Made by a program: the position numbers and the translations under genes. Under the pieces are notes generated by a model. The model worked only from the letters and a program-made list of their open reading frames with translations, was not told the origin of the DNA and made no database searches. DNA of 64,000 bases, from assembly GCA_944989445.1 (NCBI GenBank), contig CALYLW010000018.1, forward strand, positions 3,266,430 to 3,330,429, read 5' to 3'. Source of the DNA: Ampullaceana balthica. Its lineage: Eukaryota; Mollusca; Gastropoda; Lymnaeidae. Positions within the stretch are counted from its first letter, which is position 1. Each line of letters starts with the position of its first letter. Positions 1 to 10,700 of the stretch are shown piece after piece.

Positions 1-1061
1 TTGAGTACCCACCTGGGATGGTAACTGACAACTTTGTTTTCTAAATTTAACACTCATGGGGCACCGGTGGCCCATAATGTCAGTTGTTGCTTATATGAGC
101 TATATAAAAATTAGTTTAAGCGCTAGCTACTGTGTCAATTGTTGGATCTTAACCAAACTTTGTATATAACAACTTAATAGCCAATATTAAAATACTATGG
201 GGAAATAAACTCCTAATGACCATTCATTCGGGCCTGGGGGCCTAAAATGCCATTTTTCTTCAACTTTTAAGAATTTATTTCCCATTTATTTACTAACGAT
301 CTTAAAAAATAATGATAAATGCATCCATTATTATCCATATTGAAACGAACAGGTGTTTTGATCTTTATGTCTTGCACAGAATGGGTCCTGGGGTCCTTAG
401 TGTCGTTTGTTGCTTATATGAGCTATATAAAATTTACTACTTTATGTGTTAGGTACTAAGTAAATGAATGGATCCTAACCAAACTTTGTATTCAAAAACT
501 TTGTATCCAATATTAAAATACGTAAGGGCACTGAACTTCTAATGTCAATTTATTCGGGGCCGGGGGCCTCAAATGTGTTTTTTCGTAAATGTTTAAGATA
601 TTTTTCCCATGCACGTTATAGCGATCTTTAGAAATATAAATCCATGATGAAATTAAATTAAAATGAACAGGTTTTTGAAATTTACATCTTGCACCGGATT
701 AGCCCGGGGCCCTTTAATGTCGTTTATTTTCCCAATATTGGCTATATAAAAATTAGTTTAAGAGTTAGATAATGCGTAAATAACTGGATTTTGACCAAAC
801 TTAGTATAAAACACTTTAGACCCTATATTACATTACTATAGGGCAATTAACTCCTAAGGTCCAATCCCGCAGAGATGGGGGCCCCAAATGTCTTTTTTAC
901 TGAACTTTAATAATTGTTTTACCCATTTAATTTTACACTATATTGAGAAATATAGCTTGAGTACAATAGCAATAAAAAAATATAACTTATCACTCATTTT
1001 TGGGCCGGGGCCCTTAATATCGCTTCTTCTTTTGTAAACTTTTAAATTATTAATTTATTTA

Positions 1062-1165
1062 TCTATATATAAATCAAAGTATGTCTGTGTGTGTGTGTGC
1101 ATGTCCTTTATAGCTGACTAACCCATTGAACCGGTCGTCATGAACCTTTTCGAGACTGTTTAGTA
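1062..1165 (+). other. Internal Helitron 5'-terminus-like sequence
   Basis: TCTATATATAAATCAAAG starts here, directly after an A, and is followed by a GT-rich stretch and a CTTTATAGCTGACTAACCC segment. The same order is found at the 5' end of the right-hand element (minus strand from 5296). A second start inside the arm suggests that two related units are fused head to tail. A diverged counterpart lies near 4070-4140 in the right arm. Confidence 0.5.
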
Positions 1166-1839
1166 TGACCCCAGGATGGTAATTGGCCACTTTTTTCATA
1201 ATTTAACACTTATTTTGCGCCGGGGGCCCATAATGGCATGTTTTTCTTACACGAGCTATATAACAATTAATTTAAGCGTTAGCTACTGTTAAATGAAAAT
1301 ATCTTACACCAAACTTTGTATTTAAAAAAATTGGTAGCCCATATTAAAATACTATAGGGCATTTGACTACTAATGGCCACTCCTTCGGGGCTGGGGACCC
1401 AAAATACCTTTTTACTTAAACATTTAAGATTTTATTTCCCAATTCAATTATTAAAAACTTGACAAATAATGGTAAATGTATCCATTATTATCCATATTGA
1501 AATGAACAGATGTTTTGAACTTTATATCTAGCCCTGAATGGACCCTGGGGCCCTTAATGTCGTGTTTTGCTTATATGAGCTATATAAAAATTAGTTTCTG
1601 CGTTAGCTATTTAGTAAATAAATAGATCTTCACCAAACTTTGCATACAAAAGCTTGGTAAACTATATTAAAATACTATAGGGCACTGAACTTCTTATGAC
1701 AATATCTTCGGGGCCGGGGGCCCCAAATGTCTCTTTTCATATATGTTTAAGCTTTTTTGTCCTATTCACTTTTTTAAGATCTTGAGAAATATATCCACAA
1801 TAAAACTTAGTTAAAATTAACAGGTTTTTTAAAATTGAC

Positions 1840-1999
1840 CTCTTCACCGATTGGGCCTGGGGCCCCTTATAGTCATTCTCCCCCTATATTATTGACCTCT
1901 TCACCGATTGGGCCTGGGGCCCCTTATAGTAATTCTCCCCCTATATTAGCTATTGGGCCTGGGGCCCCTTATAGTCATTCTCCCCCTATATTAGCTATT
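1840..1999 (+). repeat. 57-bp minisatellite, about 3 copies (left arm)
   Basis: About three copies of a 57-bp unit containing CACCGATTGGGCCTGGGGCC and TTCTCCCCCTATATTA. The last copies are shortened. The mirror position in the right arm (2689-3357) has about 12 copies, so the two arms expanded unequally. Confidence 0.85.
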
Positions 2000-2230
2000 C
2001 AATGAGTAGTGTAAGCGTTAGATAATGAGAAAATACTTGGATTTTGACCAAATTTAGTATATAAAAACTTAAGAGCCTATATTACTATCTCAATAACCAA
2101 TATAATAATTGATAGTCTAACATTAGTACTTTTCCAACCTTATGTAAATCTGCTGTAATTTAAAAAAAGCCTACTACAAAGAAAGAAACACGCAAGATAT
2201 ATATTTCTATACTGTATTTATATTTATAAA

Positions 2231-5200
2231 CTAGCAGACCTGTCGTGCGTTGCAACGATCTCAGTAAAATGAATAAATTTAAGAAACCAATGAGTGGTAT
2301 GTTTAAAATCAATTATGCAGAAACCTTCGCGGAAGAGGGGAAAAAAAATCCAAGATTCATAGCAAACTGATAAATAAATTAATAATGAAATAGCGTACAA
2401 AAGAAGAAACGATATTAAGGGCCCCGGCCCCAAAATGTGTGATAGTATAGTTTTTTATTGCCATTTTACTCAAGCTATATTCCTCAAAATCGTTTAAAAT
2501 TAAATAGGGAATACAATTATTAAAATTCCGTAAAAACACATTTGGGGCCCTCAGATCCGAGGGAATGGACATTAGGAGTTCAGTGCCCTATCGTAAAATA
2601 GGCTCTTAAGTTTTAATATACTAAATTTGGTCAAAATCCAAGTATTTTCTCATTATCTAACGCTTACACTACTCATTGAATAGCTAATATAGGGGGAGAA
2701 TGACTATAAGGGGCCCCAGGCCCAATAGGTGAAGATAGGGGGAGAATGACTATAAGGGGCCCCAGGCCCAATCGGTGAAGAGGTCAATAATATAGGGGGA
2801 GAATGACATTAAGGGGCCCCAGGCCCAATCGGTGAAGAGGTCAATAATATAGGGGGAGAATGACATTAAGGGGCCCCAGGCCCAATCGGTGAAGAGGTCA
2901 ATAATATAGGGGGAGAATGACATTAAGGGGCCCCAGGCCCAATCGGTGAAGAGGTCAATAATATAGGGGGAGAATGACTATAAGGGGCCCCAGGCCCTAT
3001 CGGTGAAGAGGTCAATAATATAGGGGGAGAATGACATTAAGGGGCCCCAGGCCCAATCGGTGAAGAGGTCAATAATATAGGGGGAGAATGACATTAAGGG
3101 GCCCCAGGCCCAATCGGTGAAGAGGTCAATAATATAGGGGGAGAATGACATTAAGGGGCCCCAGGCCCAATCGGTGAAGAGGTCAATAATATAGGGGGAG
3201 AATGACTATAAGGGGCCCCAGGCCCAATCGGTGAAGAGGTCAATAATATAGGGGGAGAATGACTATAAGGGGCCCCAGGCCCAATCGGTGAAGAGGTCAA
3301 TAATATAGGGGGAGAATGACTATAAGGGGCCCCAGGCCCAATCGGTGAAGAGGTCAATTTTAAAAAATTGTTAATTTTAACTAAGTTTTATTGTGGATAT
3401 ATTTCTCAAGATCTTACAAAAGTGAATAGGACAAAAAATCTTAAACATATATGAAAAGAGACATTTGGGGCCCCCGACCCGAAGATATTGTCATAAGAAG
3501 TTCAGTGCCCTATAGTTTTTTAATATGGTTTACAAAGCTTTTGTATGCAAAGTTTGGTGAAGATCTATTTATTTACTAAATAGCTAACGCAGAAACTAAT
3601 TTTTATATAGCTCATTTAAGCAAAACACGACATTAAGGTCCCCAGGGCCCATTCAGGGCTAGATATAAAGTTCAAAAAATCTGTTCATTTCAATATGGAT
3701 AATAGTGGATACATTTACCATTATTTCTCAAATTTTTCATAATTGAATTGGGAAATAAAATCTTAAATGCTTAAGTAAAAAGGTATTTTGGGTCCCCAAG
3801 TCCGAAGGAGTGGCTTTTAGGAGTCAAATGCCCTATAGTATTTTAATATGGGCTACCAATTTTTTAAATACAAAGTTTGGTGTAAGATATTTTCATTTAA
3901 CAGTAGCTAACGCTTAAATTAATTGTTATATAACACGTATAAGAAAAACATGACATTATGGGCCCCCGGCGCCCCATAAGTGTTAAATTATGAAAAAAGT
4001 AACCTATTACCATCCTGGGGTCATACTAAACAGTCTCGAAAAGGTTCATGACGATCGAGTGAATGGTTTAGTCAGCTATAAAGGACATGCACACACACAC
4101 ACACAGACATACTTTGATTTATGTATTTATATGTAGATAAATAAATTAATTATTTAAAAGTTTACAAAAGAAGAAGCGATATTAAGGGCCCCGGCCCCAA
4201 AATGAGTGATAAGTTAATTTTTTGTATTGCTTATGTACTCAAGCTATATTTTTCAATATAGTTCAAAATTAAATGGGTAATACAATTATTAAAGTTCAGT
4301 AAAAAAGACATTTGGGGCCCCCATCTCAGAGGGAATGGACCTTAGGAGTTAATTGCCCTATAGTAATGTAATATAGGGTCTAAAGTTTTATATACTAAAT
4401 TTGGTCAAAATCCAGTTATTTTCGCATTATCTAACTCTTAAACTAATTTTTATATAGCCAATATTGGGAAAATAAACGAAATTAAAGGGCCCCCGGGCCC
4501 ATCCGGTGCAAGATGTAAATTTCAAAAACCTGTTCATTTTAATTTAGTTTCAACATGGATACATATTTCTAAAGATCGCTATAACGTGCATGGGAAAAAT
4601 ATCTTAAACATTTACGAAAAAACACATTTGGGGCCCCCAGCCCCGAAGAAATTGACATTAGAAGTTCAGTGCCCTTACGTATTTTAATATTGGATACAAA
4701 GTTTTTGAATACAAAGTTTGGTTAGGATCCATTCATTTACTTAGTACCTAACACATAAAGTAAATTTTAAATAGCTCATATAAGCAAAAAACGACACTAA
4801 GGACCCCAGGGCCCATTCTGTGCAAGACATAAAGTTCAAAACACCTGTTCGTTTCAATATGGATAATAATGGATGCATTTATCATTATTTTTTAAGATCG
4901 TTAGTAAATAAATCGGAAATAAATTCTTAAAAGTTGAAGAAAATGGCATTTTAGGCCCCCAGGCCCGATGGAATGGTCTATAGGAGTTTATTTCCCCATA
5001 GTATTTTAATATTGGCTATTAAGTTGTTATATACAAAGTTTGATTAAGATCCAACAATTGACACAGTAGCTAGCGCTTAAACTAATTTCTATATAGCTCA
5101 TATAAGCAACAACTGACATTATGGGCCCCCGGTTGCCCATGAGTGTTAAATTTAGAAAACAAAGTTCTTAGTTACCATCCCAGGTGGGTACTCAACAGTC

Positions 5201-5296
5201 TCAAAAAATTTCATGACGATCGGATGAATGGTTTAGTCAACTATAAAGGACATGCACACACACACACAGACATCCTTTGATTTTTATATATATAGA
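2231..5296 (-). mobile_element. Helitron-like non-autonomous element with both ends
   Basis: Read on the minus strand, the element starts at 5296 with TCTATATATATAAAAATC right after an A. It ends at 2231 with GACAGGTCTGCTAG followed by T. This is the A|TC...CTRR|T arrangement typical of Helitrons, which insert between A and T without target duplication. A short perfect palindrome (CGTTGCAACG) lies about 15 bp inside the 3' end, where Helitrons carry a hairpin. No Rep/helicase frame is present, so it would depend on a partner element. It contains the 57-bp minisatellite at 2689-3357 and repeated ~320-bp sub-units. Calling it a Helitron is based on termini only. Confidence 0.7.
2689..3357 (-). 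repeat. 57-bp minisatellite, about 12 copies (right arm)
   Basis: About 11-12 near-identical 57-bp units, each with GGGGCCCCAGGCCCAATCGG and GAAGAGGTCAATAATATAGG. Units differ mainly at ACTATAAGG versus ACATTAAGG. Because 57 is a multiple of three, one frame stays open across the array, but nothing suggests real coding. Confidence 0.9.
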
Positions 5297-5607
5297 TATG
5301 ACTTTAAAATTTAAAACTTGTGTCACGTGTCCTTGTTTTTCTATATAGATATGACTTTAAAATTTAAAACTTGTGTCACGTGTCCTTGTTTTTCTATATA
5401 GATATGACTTTAAAATTTAAAACTTGTGTCACGTGTCCTTGTTTTTCTATATAGATATGACTTTAAAATTTAAAACTTGTGTCACGTGTCCTTGTTTTTC
5501 TATATAGATTTGACTTTAAAATTTAAAACTTGTGTCACGTGTCCTTGTTTTTCTATATAGATATGACTTTAAAATTTAAAACTTGTGTCACGTGTCCTTG
5601 TTTTTCC
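5291..5607. repeat. 53-bp tandem array, 6 copies, abutting the Helitron end
   Basis: Six copies of a 53-bp unit containing TATAGATATGACTTTAAAAT and GTCACGTGTCCTTGTTTTTC. On the minus strand every unit finishes with ATCTATATA, which is also the first part of the neighbouring Helitron-like element. Each unit carries one CACGTG E-box palindrome. One copy has ATTTG instead of ATATG. Confidence 0.9.
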
Positions 5608-7099
5608 AACTGAATGTCAACACAAGATACTAAGCAAATTCTTTTTTTTAAACTTATTCCAGCTTTTCAAATTAAAACAAAAAATTTCATATTGTTTTTC
5701 TTGGCTGAAGACCAATTTTAATGTTAAACGATGTCTCGGACAAATAATATAGTTACTGTGCTGGATGTTTGGAGTATTTTCTATGACTGTTCGTGGGGGT
5801 ATAATGAATCTAGAAAAGGTATTTAGATCCACACAATCAAAACAATAAAGGGCAGGAAAAAGGGACGGACAACGTTTTCCTTGGTTGAGAATTTATGGGT
5901 GAAGTGGGATACGTGCATTGTATACAAACAGTAAAATGCCGAAACTGAAATGAGCTTGGTGTAAAATCCAGAATCTGAAGTTGGCCTGGGGTAAAATCCC
6001 AAAATCTGACGTAGGACTGGGGTGAAATACCAAATCTGAGTTTTGACTTACAACTGCCTGATATCGCATTTTTCAGTAGAGATGCTGGTTTCACAAGCAG
6101 GATCAATAAAGTCAAACGGAACAGGTAAATTTGATCATTCAAAAGCTTTTAGCTAGGTAAACTTTTATATCGATTTCCACTTTTGTCCGAGAGGATAATG
6201 CAGTAAGTTTAAAAAAAAAGCTTTCCACGTGACTGTTAAGAATGTGCATTTTTTAAATAAATACATGTTTGTCTGTGTTTGAGATTTCCTTAATACAATT
6301 TGTTTTACCACGAAAATCTGGCATATATTATTTAAGCCTCAAGGAACATGTAAGATAGTGCTTTGGTTATGAAACTTTGACGATTTGTATAAGCTAGGGA
6401 ACATATTCAAATAACTTTTTTACATCTCTTTAAACGAGTTCCAAGAAAATTATAATTATTAATACTTCACTTATCTCTTCAAATTATTGTTGAAGAAATA
6501 ATTACGTTATTAATCTTTACTTAATATTTTTTACTATATTCGACTTGCTGTGTAAAATCAAATCATTAGCTACACTTTTATCTTATGACTCAATAAAGCC
6601 ATTGTGATTTAAGGATGTTTCAACAATTTAGCAGTTAAATACTTTACACATGGTTTGTTGCTGAGTTACATTTGTTAACTAAAATAATGATTTCACTATA
6701 AACTTATTTTTTAAAAAGAGTTTAAACATCGTTTTGTTAATTTTTAAGGATTTTATCAAAGTGGAAAGAAACAATATGTCTAAATAAAAAGTTATTCCAA
6801 TTTATATAATAGTTAAATGGAATATTTTGACGCTGGTATTTAAATTATTTTTTGTTAAATATGACAATTACTCTGTTTACTTTGTATTTATTTGCAAATT
6901 AATTACTAGTGTGAATACAGCTAAAGGCACAATTTACTAGTTTTCTTTCTGGCTAGCATTATTGCTCTATTTATTCTGTAAATCATGTGTTTAAATTTAT
7001 AAACCGTTGTTTGGGGACATAAATAAGTGTTAAATATTATCATCTTTTTTACATTACAAATGCATTTAATGTACGCAATTATTAATTCTATTTACATTT
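5608..7099. other. AT-rich intergenic stretch
   Basis: No convincing coding region. Short frames near 5617 and 5837 on the minus strand have no recognisable domain. A degenerate ~34-bp triplicate (GGGGTAAAATCCCAAAATCTG type) lies at about 5943-6045. The rest is AT-rich with no clear element ends. Confidence 0.6.
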
Positions 7100-7354
7100 A
7101 AAATTTAAAAAGAAAATGCCAATGTACTCAGTGTATGTTCTTTCTGTTGTTTTTGGTCGAGATTTGTTAATCCCTTTTGTGTTGAATCCATGGGGTGGCC
7201 GCTGAGACCAATCCTCGACTAAATGTTGACAATAGACCAGGCAAGAGAGGGTCAGGCTATCACGATGAGGATTTAGGATTCGATCTTTGCAGACCTTCCT
7301 CTTCGACTCGGCAGGATCTACATGTTCCGTGCTTGGTAGCGCAGCTCTGTACAT
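7100..7354 (-). other. Possible coding remnant, unrecognised
   Basis: A relatively GC-rich block inside AT-rich DNA. It contains GAGACCAATCCTCGA, which resembles the GAGACCAATCCTTGA segment in the LINE C-terminal fragment near 39140. The open frame here has no intact Cys/His finger. It may be a decayed LINE tail, but I cannot confirm that. Confidence 0.2.
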
Positions 7355-7359
7355 TTACA

Positions 7360-7575
7360 TAATCACCAGTAGGCTCGGTCTTTTGTTGGTGTCTCACAAT
7401 GAGTCGTGCTCAATAATCACCAGTAGGCTCTTTTTTTGTTGTTGATGTCTCACAATGAGTCGTGCTCAATAATAACCAGTAGGCTCGGTCTTTTGTTGAT
7501 GTCTCACAATGAGTCGTGCTCAATAATAACCAGTAGGCTCGGTCTTTTGTTGATGTCTCCCAATGAGTCGTGCTA
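7360..7575. repeat. 54-bp minisatellite, 4 copies
   Basis: Four units of about 54 bp with CCAGTAGGCTCGGTCTTTTG and CTCACAATGAGTCGTGCTC. The second copy has a run of T in place of the CGGTC segment. It ends about 190 bp upstream of the receptor start codon. Confidence 0.9.
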
Positions 7576-7765
7576 AAAAAAAACCGCGTTAATGAGGTTC
7601 TTTGTGTGTACAAGATGTAATTGGTTGCTTGTTGATCAGCCAAATGCGTAATACGATTGCCTATAAATAATAAATGTTTCGAAATTAGAAAATAATGTTT
7701 AATTCATTTTTTACTATACATTTCACAGGATTGATGAAGATTTGTAAAATGTCATAATATTGACA

Positions 7766-9254
7766 ATGAATAATAGCACATTGACAGTTCTCTACGTAAA
7801 CAATGAAAGTGGAAGCTATTTTATACTCAGCACAAACCCGTACATCCTCATCAGATGTTCTGTCATCCTCTTGGCAATTGACATCTTCACCATTACTGCA
7901 AACATCGTGGTCATCGCAGCCGTGGTCAGATTTGGTAAAACCAGTGGCGGTGACGTCACACGAACGAACGACATCACCACCATTATGATGCCGTCACTCG
8001 CCCTCTTAGACTGTCTCATCGGCGTCGTGGTGATGCACCTGGGACTAGCAGAGTTAATCAACAACGGAAAGTTGCATCTAGGGTCAGCACTCTGCGAGCT
8101 TCGTTGTGACTTGAATAATACATTGACTTCGGTCTCAATGTTTCATATTAGTTTCATGGCCATAGACAGGTATATCGCTATATGTGAACCACTGAAGTAC
8201 AGAGTTCTAACCAACAAGATGGCTTACTTTATGATCGTGGCTGCCTGGTTGTTGCCAGTTGGCCTCAATTTAATGCCTACCATTAACCGGTGGGACCAGA
8301 GTGGTGAGGAATTTTCAGTCCACTTCTTCGAGGCCAGCAAGGTATGTGCTCGTGTCTACAACAAAATAATTATAAACATAATAACACTTCTAACTTGCTT
8401 CATTCCTTTGTTAGCTACGCATATTTTGTATTTATTTATTCTACGAGAAATACGTAATTCTAACAAAAGGCGAATAAGTTATCATGAAACCGGATTAGTT
8501 GAAACGTTCTGTAAGGCTTTTCCTAAAACTCTTCTGGGGGAGTCCCCTGAATCTTTCAAAATATCTTCAATAGAACTGACTTTTTGTCAGGAGTACAACT
8601 TTACAAGAAAGAAATGGAAAATATTCTGGGAATAAATTGCAGACATACATGCCCAATAGTAGCAAAACTGTGGATCTCCCGAACCCCACACCAAACCTGA
8701 AGGCTTACAAAACTTTCTGCTCCATCTTGGCCTGTTTCACAGTGTGCTGGCTGTCTATAGGACTATTAGTGGTGGCGTTACCCTTCATAGAGTACACGGA
8801 CGTGCCGTTCTGGTTGGTTGTGATGCTCAACTGGGTCTCTGTCCTGAATGCAGCTTTAAGCCCTGTGTTGTATTGTGGGATTAAGACGGTGAGTCGGGCA
8901 GTGTTGTATTGTGGGATTAAGGCCGTGAGGCGGGCAGTGTTGTATTGTGGGATTAAGGCCGTGAGGCGGGCAGTGTTGTATTGTGGGATTAAGGCCGTGA
9001 GGCGGGCAGTGTTGTATTGTGGGATTAAGGCCGTGAGGCGGGAGGTGTTGTATTGTGGGATTAAGGCCGTGAGGCGGGCAGTGTTGTATTGTGGGATTAA
9101 GGCCGTGAGGCGGGCAGTATTGTATTGTGGGATTAAGGCCGTGAGGCGGGCAGTGTTGTATTGTGGGATTAAGGCCGTGAGGCGGGCAGTGTTGTATTGT
9201 GGGATTAAGGCGGTGAGGCGGGCAGTGTTGTCCCTTCTTGGCTTTAACAAATAG
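7766..9254 (+). pseudogene. Rhodopsin-family GPCR, frame-broken in loop 3, expanded helix 8
   Basis: This encodes a seven-transmembrane receptor of the rhodopsin class, acting at the plasma membrane through G proteins. ATG 7766 is preferred over an upstream TTG. The N-terminus has several N-glycosylation sequons (NNST, NES). Landmarks by residue from that ATG: Asn46 in TM1, LALLD with Asp82 in TM2, Cys110 and Cys194 for the extracellular disulfide, DRY at 134-136, Trp161 in TM4, Pro214 in TM5. After a stop at 8633-8635, TM6 (FTVCWLS) and TM7 (SPVLY, replacing NPxxY) follow in another frame, open from 8580 to 9254. One surplus base between 8580 and 8632 would account for the break; a sequencing error or a tiny intron are alternatives. 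Position 3.32 is Asn rather than the Asp of amine receptors, so the ligand is unknown. The C-terminus holds ten 12-residue repeats. It may be a pseudogene or a real gene with an assembly error. Confidence 0.75.
8865..9224 (+). repeat. 36-bp in-frame repeat x10 encoding helix 8
   Basis: Ten perfectly phased 36-bp copies encode VLYCGIKAVRRA. The first copy is TVSRA and the fifth ends RRE. The unit begins at the VLY of the TM7 SPVLY motif and covers the start of helix 8. After the tenth copy the frame resumes with VLSLLGFNK and a TAG. The antisense strand is also open across it, as expected for a unit divisible by three. Confidence 0.95.
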
Positions 9255-9314
9255 GGTAATGACAGAGCCGAGTTTTGACTCAGTAAAAATTGTAAGCTGG
9301 TCAAAGAAAATTTG

Positions 9315-9320
9315 AATAAA
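9315..9320 (+). promoter_or_regulatory. Candidate polyadenylation signal of the GPCR gene
   Basis: AATAAA lies 61 bases after the receptor stop codon, a plausible distance for a short 3' UTR. The hexamer is common in AT-rich DNA, so position is the only support. Confidence 0.4.
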
Positions 9321-10462
9321 GTGTCACATATACTGTCTATTTAAAAGAAAATTATTTTTAAATGTAACTTTATTAAAGCAATCTTTACATTAGCGTTCAT
9401 CCCTGTCGTTAAGTTTGAAATATTTTGTATAGAAGACAGCAATTGGGTCACCGATATGCATATTGCTTCTTACTGGGACAAAATAGTGTTTTTAATGGAA
9501 TATCTCGACCCTTGAATGGGAGTATTGTTATGGTAGTTTAAGATATTAATTGTCTCTCAGCATTGACGTAACAAGTAAAAGTCTGCCGGAAAAAGGCACG
9601 TATCGTTATATTTTGTGACGTTTTCGGAACTTTAATCTGGGATTTATCAGTATACTGTATTCATGAACACCGTGACCTGAACCAGCGTTAGCAGGTAAAT
9701 TGATAATGTGAAGGCTTTTAACTGTGTGCAATTAAAGAGAATGTTTTTAATGACATCATAGAGGTTTGAATTGGAATCAGTTCAGACTTTTCTTAAAAAT
9801 ATTTTTAAACGATCCCAATTTTTGTATAATTTTTTTTTAAACGTTAACCTTTTTTATAGATTCTTTGTCCAGGAACTTTAAAAGTTTCGTAAAAATATTT
9901 TAAAAATAATTTTAAAACTCTTAATATAAATAATCAACACTTTAGGTTACAAATTATTTGTTTCGCATGAAAAAATTGCTAGTTTAGCTAGCTTAATAAA
10001 AAATAATAAATTCAAAGCTTATAGAATTTACTTTGAAATATATATAATTTACTGACTTAGTTTAAATAAGCTTTGATGTACCGCGAGACTTATGCAATTA
10101 TTCAAACAAATAAATATATATATATAAATATATAAATAAATATATAAATATATAAATATATAAATCTATAATTTAGAAGAGTAAATTTGCTATGAAAAAA
10201 TAGATATACTCAGAAACGTAATATTAATTTAATTACGATTGTTAAATAAATTTGGAATTAAAATTTAAAATATTCTATTTTTATTTTCAAACATTTTTTA
10301 AAATCTGAATATTTTATATCAATTATTTTGTTTACATTTTTTTATGATGTGATCTAGTATTTTATTCTATTTAGTTTGTAATAATATTATTTTTATGATA
10401 ATAAAATGATATCATAATAGGTTTAATAAATATTTTTTAGACTTCTTTGGATCATGTTTTAT
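9321..10462. other. AT-rich intergenic DNA with AT microsatellite
   Basis: No gene seen. An imperfect (TATAAA)n-type microsatellite runs from about 10110 to 10165. Confidence 0.7.
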
Positions 10463-10700
10463 CGTATCTGTTACAGACAAGACTTCTATACAAAATATTA
10501 AAACGCCCTACACTTATCCATGGTTTTTGTCTAGTCTTTCATTTTTATTAGAGTTTTAAATGTTAATAGTGTTGGTTTTCCTGGTTTCCTCAGGCAAAAA
10601 ATTCCAAGTCTTAATTCCAGACGGGAAAGTCGAAAATTTGTATGTAATTGTTATTGCATGCGGAATAAGAACATTTTTTATCCCTATGTCTATCAGAGAT
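10463..10700 (-). mobile_element. LINE 3'-end remnant (same family as 46589-46822)
   Basis: The plus strand here aligns by eye with 46589-46822: CTTCTATACA, CTTATCCATGGTTT, TTATTAGAGTTTTAAATGTT, TTTCCTGGTTTCCTCA and GGAATAAGAA occur in the same order. At the other locus the minus strand reads like the C-terminal tail of a CR1/jockey-like LINE followed by its 3' UTR. This copy is more diverged and its frame is broken. Confidence 0.55.

Larger units (their letters stand above)
1..2085 (+). mobile_element. Helitron-like element, left inverted copy, incomplete
   Basis: This stretch is the reverse-complement partner of about 2598-5195. For example TGGTAACTGACAACTTTG near the start pairs with the sequence around 5155-5180, and the stretch ending near 2085 pairs with about 2598-2690. 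It is built of ~320-350 bp sub-units, each carrying a GGGGCCC-type block followed by a TTATATGAGCTATATAAAAATTAG-like segment. No transposase or Rep/helicase frame is visible, so it would be non-autonomous. Its 5' end lies left of the window and its 3' end is missing. The Helitron assignment rests on similarity to the right copy, which has recognisable termini. Confidence 0.6.

Noticed and set aside
2224..3357. Minus-strand ORFs in the Helitron-like element, including a Pro/Ser-rich repeat protein
   Set aside because: They are explained by the 57-bp minisatellite and AT-rich flanks; no Rep or helicase motif.
5837..6142. 101-codon minus-strand ORF
   Set aside because: It is composed partly of a degenerate short tandem repeat; no recognisable domain and no supporting signals.
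7948..7958. CRE palindrome TGACGTCA
   Set aside because: It lies inside the receptor coding region (loop 1) with no other promoter features.
8338..8348. Splice donor (AAG|GTATGT) in the receptor
   Set aside because: The frame continues without interruption through a proper TM5 after this point, so the match is coding by chance.
8705..9304. Antisense ORF over the GPCR C-terminus
   Set aside because: It mirrors the 36-bp repeat (LTALIPQYNTAR) and exists only because the unit is divisible by three; the sense strand has clear receptor motifs.
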